64,000 nucleotides of DNA from Luzula sylvatica (lineage: Eukaryota; Streptophyta; Magnoliopsida; Poales; Juncaceae). Below are positions 35,249 to 50,810 of the stretch, piece by piece (position 1 is the first letter of the stretch; each line of letters begins with the position of its first letter). The stretch lies in contig OX326959.1 of assembly GCA_946800325.1 (NCBI GenBank), positions 19,684,862 through 19,748,861 of the forward strand. The letters run 5' to 3'. A program made the translations under genes and the position numbers. The notes beneath the pieces were generated by a model. That model searched no databases and was not told where the DNA came from. It saw nothing but the letters and a program-made list of their open reading frames with translations.

Positions 35249-35405
35249 GTAGTTGGTGGGTATGTAGGAAGGTAGTTAATTAGTTCGTTAGTTAGTTAGT
35301 TTGCTATATAGTTAGTTAATAGGTATGTAGGAAGATAGTTAGTTAGTTAGTTAGTTAGTTAGTGGGTTTGTAGGAAGGTAGTTAGTTAGTTAGTTAGTTA
35401 ATTAA

Positions 35406-35444
<39 letters not shown>

Positions 35445-35644
35445 ATAGGTACGTAGGAAGATAGTTAGTTAGTTAGTTAGTTAATTAGTTAGATATTTAG
35501 TTAGTTAGTAGGTTTGTAGGAAGGTAGTTATGTAATTAGTTAGTCAGGTAGGTAATTAGTTAGTTTGCTAATAGGTATGTATGAAGGTAGTTAGTTAGTT
35601 AATTTGTTCACTAATGAATTGGCTAATTAGTTAGTTAGTAAGTT
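31276..35644 (-). repeat. (TTAG)n array right of the gypsy-type element
   Basis: It opens with the same AGTTAGTTAAATTG sequence found at 26672 and 43131, so it restarts the array about 1.5 kb back from where the left flank stopped. From there it parallels 43131-47507. It ends in GTAAGTTAACTAAC, where the strand flips. Confidence 0.93.
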
Positions 35645-36067
35645 AACTAACTAACAAACTAACAAACTAACAAACTACATACCCACTAACTAACTAACTA
35701 ACTAACAAATTTACTAACAAATTAACTAACTAACTAAATAACTAACTAACTAATGACTAGCTAACTAGCTAGCTAGCTAGCTAACTGAATAACTTACTAA
35801 CTAACTACATACCTTCATGCATACCCACTAACTAACTAACTAACTAACTCACTAACTAACAAACTAATTAGCTAACTGTTTAACTAACTAACTCACTAAA
35901 TAACTAATTAATTAATTAACTAACTACTAGCTAACTAACAAACTAACTAACTGATTAACAAACTAAATTACTAACTAACTAACTAACTACTAGCTCACTA
36001 ACTAACAAACTAACAAACTAACAAACTAACAAACTAATAAACTAACTAACTAACTAACTAATTAACG

Positions 36068-36110
<43 letters not shown>

Positions 36111-36735
36111 CACTAGCTAACTAACTGACTACCTAACTATTTAAGTAACTTACTAACTAACTACCATCATACATACCTATTAACTAACAAATTAACTAAC
36201 TACCTAACTTAATAATTAACTAACTACCTACCTACAAACCCTCTAACTAACCAACTAACTAATTAAGTAACTAACTAACTAACTAACAAACTATTTTCGT
36301 ACATACCTATTAACTAACTATATAACTAACTAACTAACTAACTGATTAACTAACTAACTACCTTCCTACATACCCACTAATTAACTAACTACCCAACTAA
36401 CTAACTAACTATTTACCTTTTTATTTAACTTAACTAACTAACAACCTTCTTATATACATATTAACTAACTAACTAACCAACTAACCAGCTAACTAACTAA
36501 CTAACTAACTAATTAGCTAACTGACTAATTAACTATTTACTTTCCTACATATACCCACTACCTAACTAATTTACTAACTAACTCACTAACTAACTAACTA
36601 ATTAACTAACTAACTAACTAACTACTAGCAAACTAACTAACTTACTAATTAATTAACTAACTAACTAACTTATTAACTAATTAACTAACTAACTACCTTC
36701 CTACATACCCAAAAAATGTCTAACTAACTAACTAG

Positions 36736-36767
<32 letters not shown>

Positions 36768-36780
36768 ATAACGAACTAAT

Positions 36781-36820
<40 letters not shown>

Positions 36821-37272
36821 CACTAGCTTACTAACTATCTAACTAATTAACTAACTAACTTACTAACAAACTACCTTCATACATACCTATTAACAAACTA
36901 ATTAACTAACTACATAACTTACTAATTAACTAACTACCTTCCTACAAACCCACTAACTAACCAACTAACTAATTAAGTAACAAACAAACAAACTAACTAA
37001 CTAACTAACTAACTAACTATTTTCCTACATACCTATTAACTAACTAACTAACTAACTAACAAATTAACTAACTAACTAACTACCTACCTACCTTCCTACA
37101 TACCCACTAACTAACTAACTAAATAACTAACTAACAAACTACTAGCTAACTAACTAATTAACTAACTAAATAACTAACTAATTGACTAACTAACTAACTA
37201 ACTAACTAACAAACATATAACTAACTAACTAACAATTTAACTAACTAACTTCCTTCTTATATACATATTAAC

Positions 37273-37318
<46 letters not shown>

Positions 37319-38755
37319 CCTTCCTACATACCCACTAACTAATTAATTTACTAACTAAATAACTAATTATCTAACTAACTAGCTAACTTACTACTACCTG
37401 ACTAACCGACTAACTAACTAACTTCCAGCATACCTATTCACTAACTGTCTAACTTACTAACTAACTAACTACTAGATAACTAACTAACTAACAAACTAAC
37501 TGACTAACTAATTAACTAACTATCTAACTATCTAACTAACTACCTTCTAACATAACTATTAACTAACTAACTAACTAACTAACTCACTAATTAACTAACA
37601 ACCTAACTAACTAACTAACTAACTAACTGACTGACTAACAAACTAACTAACTAACTACCTAACTAACTAACTAACTATTTACCTTTTTATTTAACTTAAA
37701 TAACTAACAACCTTCTTATATACATATTAACTAACTAACTAACCAACTAACTAGCTAACTGACTAACTAACTAACTAATTAGCTAACTGACTAACTGACC
37801 AGCTACCTTCCTACATATACCCACTACCTAACTAATTTACTGACTAACTCACCTACTAACTAAATAATAAACTAACTAACTAACTATTAGCAAACTAACT
37901 AACTAACTAACTACATTTCTACATACATATTAACTAACTAACCAATTAACTAACTAACTAACTACTAGATAACTAACTAACTTACTAACTAACCAACTAA
38001 CTACATACCCACTAACTAACTAACTAATTACCTAACTAATTAACTACATAACTAACTAACCGACTACTAGCTAAGTAGCTAACTAACTAACTAACTAACT
38101 ACCTACCTTCCTGCATACCCACTAACTGACTAACTAAATAATTAACTACTAGCTGACTAACGAACTAACTAAATAACTAACTAATTGACTAATTAACGAA
38201 CTAAGTAATCACTAACTACCTAGCTAGCAAACTAGCTAGCTACCTAACTAACTAACTAACTAACTACCTTCATGCATACCCACTAACTAACTAACTAACT
38301 GACTAACGAACTAATTAACTAACTAATTATCTAACTAATTAACTAACTAACTATCTGACTAACTAACTAACTGACTAACTAACTACTAGCTATCAAACTG
38401 ACTAACTAACTAACTAATTAACTAACTAACTAACTAACTAACTAACTGACTAACTAACTAACTAACTAGGCAAATAACTAACTAACTAACTAACTTAATA
38501 ACTAACTTACTAACTAACTAACTACATACCCACTAACTAACTAACTCACTAACTAACTAACTAACAAACAAACAAACAAATTAGCTAACTGTTTAACTAA
38601 CTAACTAACTAACTAAATAACTAACTAATTAACTAACTAACTACTAGCTAACTAACATACTAACTAACTGATTAACAAACTAACTTATTAACTAACTAAC
38701 TAACTAACTAAGGAACTAACTAACTAGCTAACTAACTAACTAACTAACTAATTAT

Positions 38756-38795
<40 letters not shown>

Positions 38796-39461
38796 TTAAC
38801 TAACCACTAGCTAACTAACTAACTAACTAATTAACTAACTTACTAACTAACTACTTTCATACATACCTATTAACTAACTAATTAACTAACTACCTTCCTA
38901 CAAACCCCCTAACTACACAACTAACTAATTGAGTAACTAACTAACTAACTAACTAACAATTTTCCTACATACATATTAACTACCTTCCGACATACCCATT
39001 ATCTAACTAACTAAATAACTAACTAGCTAACTAATGGACTAACTATTCAACTAACTTACTAATAGCTAACTCAATAACCAACTCAATAACTAACAAATTA
39101 ATTAACTAACTATTTAACTAACAAACTAACTAACTACTGGCTAACTAACTAACTAACTGATTAACTAACTAACTCACTAACTAACTAACTAACTAACTAA
39201 CTACTAGCTCACAAACTAACTAACTAACTAACTAATTAACTAACTAATTAACTAATTAACTAACTTACTAACTAACTAATTAGCCAATTCATTAGTGAAC
39301 TAATTAACTAACTAACTACCTTCATACATACCTATTAGCAAACTAACTAATTACCTACCTGACTAACTAATTACTTAACTACCTTCCTACAAACCTACTA
39401 ACTAACTAAATATCTAACTAATTAACTAACTAACTAACTAACTATCTTCCTACGTACCTAT

Positions 39462-39504
<43 letters not shown>

Positions 39505-39687
39505 TTAATTAACTAACTAACTAACTAACTACCTTCCTACAAACCCACTAACTAACTAATTAACTAACTAACTAACTAACTAACTATCTTCCTACATACC
39601 TATTAACTAACTATATAACAAACTAACTAACTAACGAACTAATTAACTACCTTCCTACATACCCACCAACTACCTAACTAACTAACC

Positions 39688-39718
<31 letters not shown>

Positions 39719-40057
39719 CACTAGCTAACTAACTAACTAATTAATTGAATAACTAACTAATTAACTGACTAACTAACTAACTTACTAATAGATAACTAAC
39801 TAACTAACTAACTATTTAACTTTTTATTTAACTAACTCACTAACTACCTTCTTATATACATATTAACTAACTAATAAACTAACTAACTAACTAATTAATT
39901 TACTAACTAACTAACTAGCTACCTTCCTACATACCCACTAACTAACTAATTTGCTTACTAATTAACAAACTAACTAACTAAATTAACTAACTACTTAACT
40001 GGCTAACTAACTACTAGCAAATTATCTAACTAACTAACGACCTTTTTACATACCTAT

Positions 40058-40091
<34 letters not shown>

Positions 40092-40379
40092 CTAGATAAC
40101 TAACTAACTAACAAATTAACTAACTAACAAATTAACTAACTAACTAAGTAACTAACTAATTAACTAACTAATAGCTAACTAACTAACTAACTAACGAATT
40201 AGCTGACTAATTAACTAACTAACTAACTAACTAACTAGCTACCTTCCGAAAATTCCGACTAACTAACTAACTTATTAACAAACGAACTAATTAATAACGA
40301 AAAAATTAACTGACTAACTGAATACTTACTAACTAACTAACTAAGTAATAAACTAACTAACTAACTAACTAACTAAAAG

Positions 40380-40413
<34 letters not shown>

Positions 40414-40749
40414 GATTAAATAACTAACTAACTAACTAGCCAAATAACTAACCAACAAACTAACAAACTAACTAACTACATACCCACTAACTAACTAGCT
40501 AACTAACAAATTAACTAACTAATTAACTAACTAACTAACTAACTAACTAGTGACTATCTAACTAGCTAGCTTGCTAGCTAGCTAACTAACTAACTAACTA
40601 ACTAACTACCTACCTTCATGCATACCCACTAACAAACAAACTAACTAACGAACTAATTGACAAACTAATTATCTAACTAATAAACTAACTCACAATCTTA
40701 CTAACTAACTACTACCTAACAAACAAACAAACTAACTAACTAATGAATA
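35645..40749 (+). repeat. (CTAA)n array
   Basis: It starts with an ACTAACAAACTAACAAAC stretch that recurs at 47508. The part 39285-40740 is the reverse complement of about 34200-35635: GCTACCTTCCGAAAATTCCG near 40240 against CGGAATTTTCGGAAGGTAGC near 34670. The two form inverted arms with a 3.6-kb spacer. It has no ORFs. Confidence 0.93.
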
Positions 40750-41190
40750 GGCGGGATTTACAAATCCCGCCAAAAACACAATTGGCGGGATTTGCAAATC
40801 CCGCCAAAAACACAATAGGCGGGATTTGCAAATCCCGCCAAAAAGACAATAGGCGGGAATTACAAATCACGCCAAAAACACAATAGGCGGGATTCACAAA
40901 TCACGCCAAAAACACAATAGGCGGGATTTACAAATCCCGCCAAAAACACAATTGGCGGGATTTGCAAATCCCGCCAAAAAGACAATAGGCGGGATTTGCA
41001 AATCCCGCCAAAAAGACAATAGGCGGGAATTACAAATCCCGCCAAAAACACAATAGGCGGGATTTACAAATCACGCCAAAAACGCAATAGGCGGGATTTG
41101 CAAATCCCGCCAAAACACAGTTGGCGGGATTTGCAAATCCCGCCAAAAAGACAATAGGCGGGATTTCCAAATCCCGCCAAAAACACAATT
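40750..41190. repeat. 34-bp palindromic satellite, about 13 monomers
   Basis: It is a short version of the main array, with monomers in the same order as the last 440 bp before 24857, including the AAAACACAGTTGG variant. Confidence 0.95.
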
Positions 41191-41379
41191 GACATGACCT
41201 GACAGGACATTGCAGGACGGGGATCAACATGACATGACAGGACACGACAAGACACGACATGACAGGACAGGACTTGACAAGACATTACAGGAAAGGACAT
41301 GACAGGAGATGACAGGACCCGACATGACAGGACATGACAAGACAAGACACGACAAGACACGACACGACACGACATGACA
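41191..41379. repeat. (GACAN)n array, 189 bp
   Basis: It is nearly identical in length and unit order to 24857-25045, with the same entry and the same exit into CTAA. Confidence 0.95.
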
Positions 41380-41543
41380 CTAACTAATTAACTAACTAAC
41401 TAACTAACTAGCTAACTAACCGATTAACTAACTAACTATCTATCTAGCCAGATAACTAACTAACTAACTAACTTACAAACTACCAAACTTACAAACTACA
41501 TACCCACTAACTACCTAACTAACAAACAAATTAACTAACAAAT

Positions 41544-41575
<32 letters not shown>

Positions 41576-41984
41576 AAATAACTTGCTAACTAGCTAGCTA
41601 CCTAGCTAGATGACTAACTAACTAACTAACTACCTACCTTCATGCATACCCTCTAACTAACTAGCTAACTAACGAACTAATTAACTAACTAATTATCTAA
41701 CTAATTAACTAACTAACTATCTGACTAACTAACTACTTGCTAACTAACTAACTAACTAACTAATTAACTAACTAATTACTAACTAATTAACTAACTAACT
41801 AACTAACTAATTAACTAACTAACTAACAAGCCAAATAACTAACTAACTGACTAGCTAACTAACAAACAAACAAACTAATTTAGCTAACTGTTTAACTAAC
41901 TAATTAACTAACTGACTACTAGCTAACTAACTAACTAACTAACTGATTAACAAACTAACTTACTAACTAACTAACTACTAGCTC

Positions 41985-42033
<49 letters not shown>

Positions 42034-42589
42034 TTAACGAACTAACTAACTAACTAACTAACTAACAAACTAACCACTAGCTAACTAACTAACAAACTAA
42101 CTAATTTACTAACTTACTAACTAACTACCTTCATACATACCTATTAACTAACTAATTAACTAACTACCTAACTTACTAATTAACTAACTACCTTCCTACA
42201 AACCCACTAACTAACCAACTAACTAATTAAGTAAGTGACTATCTACCTAACAAACAATTTTCATACATACCTATTAACTTACTGACTAACTAAGTAACTA
42301 ATTGACTAACTAACTAACTACCTACCAACCTTCCCACATACCCACTAACTAACTAACTAAATAACTAACTAACAAACTACTAGCTAACTAACTAACTAAC
42401 TAACTAAATAACTAAATAATTGACTAACTAACTAACTAACTAACTAACAAATAGATAACTAACCAACTAACAATTTAACTAACTAACTTCCTTCTTATAT
42501 ACATATTAACAAACTAACAAATAAAGAAACTAACTAACTAACTAATTAACTAACTATATAACTAACTAGCTACCTTCCTACATACCCAC
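41380..42589 (+). repeat. (CTAA)n array
   Basis: It parallels 25046-26126 and carries the same GCCAGATAACTAAC and CTTGCTAACTAGCTAGC markers. It ends at ACATACCCAC before the flip to TTAG. Confidence 0.93.
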
Positions 42590-43171
42590 TTAGTTAGCTA
42601 GTAGTTAGTTAGTTAGTTAAATAGTTAGTCCATTAGTTTGTTAATTAGTTTGTTAGTTAGTTAGATAGTGGGTATGTAGGAATGTAAGTAGTTAGTTAGT
42701 TGGCCAATCAGTTAGTTAGTTAGTTTATTAGTTAGTGGGTATGTACGAAGGTACTTAGTTAGTTAGTTAGTCAGTTATGTTGTTCGTTAATTAGTTAGTA
42801 AGTTAGTTAGTTAGTTAATATTTATGTAAGAAGGTAGTTAGTTAGATAGTTAGATAGTTAGTTAATTAGTTAGTTTGTTAGTTAGTTATCTAGTAGTTAG
42901 TTAGTTAGTTAGGTAGTTAGTTAGTGAATATGTATGTTGGAAGGAAGTTAGTTAGTCGGTTAGTTAGCTAGTAGTAAGTTATCTAGTTAGTTAGTTAATT
43001 AGATAGTTAGTTAGTTAGCAAATTAATTAGTTAGTGGGTATGTAGGAAGGTAGCTAGTTAGTTACTTATTTAATTAGTTAGTTAGTTAGTCAGTAAGTAA
43101 GTTAGTTTGTTAATATGTATATAAGAAGGAAGTTAGTTAGTTAAATTGTTAGTTAGTTAGTTAGTTATCTA

Positions 43172-43204
<33 letters not shown>

Positions 43205-43383
43205 CAATTAGTTAGTTATTTAGTTAGTTAGGTAGTTAGTTAGTTAGTTAGCTAGTAGTTTGTTTGTTAGTTATTTAGTTAGTTAGTAAGTGGGTATGTA
43301 GGAACGTAGGTAGTTAGTTAGTTAGTTAGTTAATTAGTTAGTTATATAGTTAGTTAGTTAGTTAATAGGTATGTAGGAAAATT

Positions 43384-43415
<32 letters not shown>

Positions 43416-43568
43416 CTTAATTAGTTAGTTGTTTAGTTAGTGGGTTTGTAGGAAGGTAGTTAGTTAATTAGTAAGTTAGATAGTTAGTTAATTAGTTAGT
43501 TAATAGGTATGTATGAAGGTAGTTAGTTAGTAAGTTAGTTAATTAGTTAGTTAGTTAGTTAGCTAGTG

Positions 43569-43604
<36 letters not shown>

Positions 43605-44160
43605 ATTAGTTAGTTAGTTAGTTAGTTAGCTAGTTAGTTAGTTACTTAGTTAGTGACTTAGTTAGTTAGTGAGCTAGTAGTTAGTTAGTTAGTTAATAAG
43701 TTAGTTTGTTAATCAGTTAGTTAGTATGTTAGTTAGCTAGTAGTTAGTTAGTTAATTAGTTAGTTATTTAGTTAGTTAGTTAGTTAGTTAAACAGTTAGC
43801 TAATTAGTTAGTTAGTTTGTTAGTTAGTTAGTTAGTCAGTTAGTTAGTTAGTGGGTATGTAGTTTGTTAGTTAGTAAGTTAGTTAGTAAGTTAGTTAGTT
43901 AGTTATTTGGCTAGTTAGTTAGTTAGTTAGTTAGTTTGATAGCTAGTAGTTAGATAGTCAGTTAGTTAGTTAGTCAAATAGTTAGTTAGTTAATTAGTTA
44001 GATAATTAGTTAGTTAATTAGTTCGATCGTTTGTTAGTTAGTTAGTGGGTATGCATGAAGGTAGTTAGTTAGTTAGATAGTTAGTTAGTTAGCTAGCTAG
44101 CTAGGTAGTCAGTCATTAGTTAATTAGTTAGTTAGATAGTTAGTTAATGGGTATGTAGTC

Positions 44161-44193
<33 letters not shown>

Positions 44194-44408
44194 TTTGTCT
44201 AGTTAATTAGTTAGTTAGATAATCAGCTAGTTAGTTAGTTAGTTAGTTAGCTAGTAGTTAGTTAGTTAGTTAGATAGTTAGTAAATTAGTTAGTTAGCTA
44301 GTAGTTAGTTAGTTAGTTAAATAGTTAGTTAATTAGTTAGTCAATTAGTTTGTTAGTTAGTTAGTTAGATAGTGGGTATGTAGGAAGGTAGTTTGTTAGT
44401 TAGTTGCC

Positions 44409-44452
<44 letters not shown>

Positions 44453-46993
44453 GGGTATGTACGAAGGTACTTAGTTAGTTAGTTAGTTAGTTAGTTGGGT
44501 TGTTAGTTAATTAGTTAGTTAGTTAGTTAATATTTATGTAAGAAGGTAGTTTGTTAGATAGTTAGATATTTAGTTAATTAGTTAGTTAGTTATCTAGTAG
44601 TTAGTTAATTGGTTAGTTAGTTAATAGGTATGTTGGAAGGTAGTTAGTTAGTCGGTTAGTCAGCTAGTAGTAAGTTAGCTAGTTAGTTAGTTAATTAGTT
44701 GGTTAGTTAGTTAGTAAATTAATTAGTTTGTGGGTATATAAAAAGGTAGGTAGGTAGCTAGTTAGTTAGTTAATTAGTTAGTTAGTTACTTAGTTAGTTA
44801 GTTAGTTAATATGTATATAAGAAGAAAGTTAGTTAGTTAAATAGTTAGATAGTTAGTTAGTTATCTATTAGTTAGTTAGTTAGTTAGTTAGTTTGTCAAT
44901 TAGTTAGTTATTTAGTTAGTTAGTTAGTCAGCTAGTAGTTAGTTATTTAGTTCGTTAGTTAGTGGGTATGCAGGAAGGTAGGTAGTTAGTTAGTTAGTTA
45001 GTTAGCTACTTAGCCAGTTGTCAGTTAGTTAGTTATGTAGTTAATTAGTTAGTTAATTAGTTAATTAGTTAGTGGGTATGTAGTTAGTTGGTTAGTTAGT
45101 AAGTTAGTTAGTTATCTAGTAGTCAGTTAGTTAGTTAATTAGTTAGTTAGTTAGTCAATATGTATGTAGAAAGGTAGTTAGTTAGTTAGTTAGTTTGCTA
45201 ATAGTTAGTTAGTTAGTTAGTTAGTTCATTAGTTAGTTAGTTAGTGAGTTAGTTAGTAAATTAGTTAGGTAGTGGGTATATTAGGAAGGTAGCTGGTTAG
45301 TTAGTCAGTTAGCTAATTAGTTTGTTAGTTAGTTAGTTAGCTAGTTAGTTGGTTAGTTAGTTAGTTAATATGTATATAAGAAGGTTGTTAGTTATTTAAG
45401 TTAAATAAAAAGGTAAATAGTTAGTTAGTTTGTTAGGTAGTTAGTTAGTTAGTGGGTATGTAGGAAGGTAGTTAGTTAGTTAGTCAGTCGGTTCGTTAGT
45501 TAGTTAGTTAGTTAGTTAGTTAGGTTGTTAATAGGTATGTAGGAAAATAGTTAGTTAGTTAGTCAGTTTGTTACTTAATTAGTTAGTTGGTTAGTTAGTG
45601 GGTTTGTAGGAAGGTAGTTAGTTAATTAGTAAGTTAGGTAGTTAGTTAATTGGTTAGTTAATAGGTATGTATGAAGGTAGTTAGTAAGTAAGTTAGTTAA
45701 TTAGTTAGATAGTTAGTAAGCTAGTGGTTAGTTAGTTAGTTAGTTAGTAAGTTAGTTAGTTAGTTAATTTAGTTTATTAGTTCGTTAATTAGTTAGTTAG
45801 TTAGTTAGTTAGCTTGTTAGTAAGTTACTTAGTTAGTTAGTGAGCTAGTAGTTAGTTAGTTAGTTAGTTAGTTAGTAAGTTAGTTTGTTAATCAGTTAGT
45901 TAGCTAGTAGTTAGTTAGTGAATTAGTTAGTTATTTAGTTAGATAGTTAGTTAAACAGTTGGCTAATTAGTTTGTTTGTTTGTTAGTTTGTTTGTTAGTT
46001 AGTGGGTATGTAGTCAGTTAGTTAGTTAGTTAGTTAGTTAGTTATTTGGCTAGTTAGTTAGTTAGTTAGTTAATTAGTTAGTTAGTTAGTTAGTCAATTA
46101 GTTAGTTAGTTAGTTAATTAGTTAGTTAATTAGTTAGTTAGTTAGTTAGTTTGTTAGGTAGTAGTTAGTTAGTAAGATTGTGAGTTAGTTTGTTTGTTAG
46201 TGGGTTTGCATGAAGGTAGGTAGTTAGTTAGTTAGTTAGCTAGCTAGCTAGCTAGCTAGTTAGATAGTCACTAGTTAGTTAGTTAGTTAGTTAGTTAATT
46301 AGTTAGTTAATTTGTTAGTTAGCTAGTTAGTTAGTGGGTATGTAGTTAGTTAGTTTGTTAGTTTGTTGGTTAGTTATTTGCCTAGTTAGTTAGTTAGTTA
46401 TTTAATCAGTTAGTTAGTTAGTTAGTTAGTTAGCTTTTAGTTAGTTAGTTAGTTAGTTAGTTTATTACTTAGTTAGTTAGTTAGTAAGTATTTAGTTAGT
46501 CTGTTAATTTTTTCGTTATTAATTAGTTTGTTTGTTAATAAGTTAGTTAGTTAGTCGGAATTTTCGGAAGGTAGCTAGTTAGTTAGTTAGTTAGTTAATT
46601 AGTCAGCTAATTCGTTAGTTAGTTAGTTAGTTAGTTAGCTATTAGTTAGTTAATTAGTTAATTACTTAGTTAGTTAGTTAATTTGTTAGTTAGTTAATTT
46701 GTTAGTTAGTTAGTTATCTAGAAGTTAGTTAGTTAGTTAGTTAGTTAGTTAATAGGTATGTAAAAAGGTCGTTAGTTAGTTAGATAATTTGCTAGTAGTT
46801 AGTTAGCCAGTTAAGTAGTTAGTTAATTTAGTTAGTTAGTTTGTTAATTAGTAAGCAAATTAGTTAGTTAGTGGGTATGTAGGAAGGTAGCTAGTTAGTG
46901 AGTTAGTAAATTAATTAGTTAGTTAGTTAGTTTATTAGTTAGTTAATATGTATATAAGAAGGTAGTTAGTGAATTAGTTAAATAAAAAGTTAA

Positions 46994-47028
<35 letters not shown>

Positions 47029-47060
47029 TCTATTAGTAAGTTAGTTAGTTAGTTAGCTAG

Positions 47061-47103
<43 letters not shown>

Positions 47104-47189
47104 GTAGTTGGTGGGTATGTAGGAAGGTAGTTAATTAGTTCGTTAGTTAGTTAGTTTGTTATATAGTTAGTTAATAGGTATGTAGGAAG

Positions 47190-47226
<37 letters not shown>

Positions 47227-47270
47227 GGGTTTGTAGGAAGGTAGTTAGTTAGTTAGTTAGTTAATTAATG

Positions 47271-47307
<37 letters not shown>

Positions 47308-47507
47308 ATAGGTACGTAGGAAGATAGTTAGTTAGTTAGTTAGTTAATTAGTTAGACATTTAGTTAGTTAGTAGGTTTGTAGGAAGGTAGTTATGTAATT
47401 AGTTAGTCAGGTAGGTAATTAGTTAGTTTGCTAATAGGTATGTATGAAGGTAGTTAGTTAGTTAATTAGTTCACTAATGAATTGGCTAATTAGTTAGTTA
47501 GTAAGTT
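42590..47507 (-). repeat. (TTAG)n array, uninterrupted copy
   Basis: This is the intact counterpart of 26127-28196 plus 31276-35644, without the gypsy element and without the 1.5-kb duplication. It supplies the reference for reading that rearrangement. Confidence 0.93.
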
Positions 47508-48132
47508 AACTAACTAACAAACTAACAAACTAACAAACTACATACCCACTAACTAACTAACTAACTAACAAATTTACTAACAAATTAACTAACTAACTAA
47601 ATAACTAACTAACTAATGACTAGCTAACTAGCTAGCTAGCTAGCTAACTGACTAACTTACTAACTAACTACCTACCTTCATGCATACCCACTAACTAACT
47701 AACTAACTAACCAATTAACTAACTAATTATCTAACTAATTAACTAACCAACTATCTGACTAACTAACTACTTGCTAACAAACTAACTAACTAACTAACTA
47801 ATTAACTAACTAACTAACTAACTAATTAACTAACTAACTAACTAACTAGCCAAATAACTAACTAACTAACTAACTAACTACATACCCACTAACTAACTAA
47901 GTAACTAACTACCTAACTAACTAACAAAAAAACAAACTAATTAGCTAACTGTTTAACTAACTAACTCACTAAATAACTAATTAATTAATTAACTAACTAC
48001 TAGCTAACTAACAAACTAACTAACTGATTAACAAACTAACTTACTAACTAACTAACTAACTACTAGCTCACTAACTAACAAACTAACAAACTAACAAACT
48101 AACAAACTAACTAACTAACTAACTAATTAACG

Positions 48133-48171
<39 letters not shown>

Positions 48172-48363
48172 CACTAGCTACCTAACTGACTACCAAACTA
48201 TTTAAGTAACTTACTAACTAACTACCATCATACATACCTATTAACTAACAAATTAACTAACTACCTAACTTAATAATTAACTAACTACCTACCTACAAAC
48301 CCTCTAACTAACCAACTAACTAATTAAGTAACTAACTAACTAACTATTTTCGTACATACCTAT

Positions 48364-48396
<33 letters not shown>

Positions 48397-48788
48397 GACT
48401 AACTAACTAACTACCTTCCTACATACCCATTAATTAACTAACTACCCAACTAACTAACTAACTATTTACCTTTTTATTTAACTTAACTGACTAACAACCT
48501 TCTTATATACATATTAACTAACTAACTAACCAACTAACCGGCTAACTAACTAACTAACTAACTAATTAGCTAACTGACTAATTAACTATTTACTTTCCTA
48601 CATATACCCACTACCTAACTAATTTACTGACTAACTCACTAACTAACTAACTAATTAACTAACTAACTAACTAACAACTAGCAAACTAACTAACTTACTA
48701 ATTAATTAACTAACTAACTAACTTATTAACTAATTAACTAACTAACTACCTTCCTACATACCCAAAAAATGTCTAACTAACTAACTAG

Positions 48789-48820
<32 letters not shown>

Positions 48821-48826
48821 ATAACG

Positions 48827-48877
<51 letters not shown>

Positions 48878-49237
48878 CACTAGCTTACTGACTATCTAAA
48901 TAATTAACTAACTTACTAACAAACTACCTTCATACATACCTATTAACAAACTAATTAACTAACTACATAACTTACTAATTAACTAACTACCTTCCTACAA
49001 ACCCACTAACTAACCAACTAACTAATTAAGTAACAAACAAACAAACAAACTAACTAACTAACTAACTAACTATTTTCCTACATACCTATTAACTAACTAA
49101 CTAACTAACTAACAAATTAACTAACTAACTAACTACCTACCTACCTTCCTACATACCCACTAACTAACTAACTAAATAACTAACTAACAAACTACTAGCT
49201 AACTAACTAATTAACTAACTAAATAACTAACTAATTG

Positions 49238-49271
<34 letters not shown>

Positions 49272-50769
49272 AAACATATAACTAACTAACTAACAATTTA
49301 ACTAACTAACTTCCTTCTTATATATATATTAACAAACAAACTAACTAACTAACTAACTAACTAACTACCTTCCTACATACCCACTAACTAATTAATTTAC
49401 TAACTAAACAACTAATTATCTAACTAACTAGCTAACTTACTACTAGCTGACTAACCGACTAACTAACTAACTTCCAACATACCTATTCACTAACTATCTA
49501 ACTTACTAACTAACTAACTACTAGATAACTAACTAACTAACAAACTAACTGACTAACTAATTAACTAACTATTTAACTATCTAACTAACTACCTTCTAAC
49601 ATAACTATTAACTAACTAACTAACTAACTAACTCACTAATTAACTAACAACCTAACTAACTAACTAACTAACTAACTGACTGACTAACAAACTAACTAAC
49701 TAACTACCTAACTAACTAACTAACTATTTACCTTTTTATTTAGTTTAAATAACTAACAACCTTCTTATATACATATTAACTAACTAACTAACCAACTAAC
49801 TAGCTAACTGACTAACTAACTAACTAATTAGCTAACTGACTAACTAACCAGCTACCTTCCTACATATACCCACTACCTAACTAATTTACTGACTAACTCA
49901 CCTAATAACTAAATAATAAACTAACTAACTAACTATTAGCAAACTAACTAACTAACTAACTACATTTCTACATACATATTAACTAACTAACCAATTAACT
50001 AACTAACTATCTACTAGATAACTAACTAACTTACTAACTAACCAACTAACTACATACCCACTAACTAACTAACTAATTACCTAACTAATTAACTACATAA
50101 CTAACTAACGGACTACTAGCTAAGTAGCTAACTAACTAACTAACTAACTACCTACCTTCCTGCATACCCACTAACTGACTAACTAAATAATTAACTACTA
50201 GCTGACTAACGAACTAACTAAATAACTATCTAATTGACTAATTAACGAACTAAGTAATCACTAACTACCTAGCTAGCAAACTAGCTAGCTACCTAACTAA
50301 CTAACTAACTAACTACCTTCATGCATACCCACTAACTAACTAACTAACTGACTAACGAACTAATTAACTAACTAATTATCTAACTAATTAACTAACTAAC
50401 TATCTGACTAACTAACTAACTGACTAACTAACTACTAGCTATCAAACTGACTAACTAACTAATTAACTAACTAACTAACTAACTGACTAACTAACTAACT
50501 AACTAGGCAAATAACTAACAAACTAACTAACTTAATAACTAACTTACTAACTAACTAACTCACTAACTAACTAACTAACAAACAAACAAACAAATTAGCT
50601 AACTGTTTAACTAACTAACTAACTAACTAAATAACTAACTAATTAACTAACTAACTACTAGCTAACTAACATACTAACTAACTGATTAACAAACTAACTT
50701 ATTAACTAACTAACTAACTAACTAAGGAACTAACTAACTAGCTAACTAACTAACTAACTAACTAATTAT

Positions 50770-50810
<41 letters not shown>

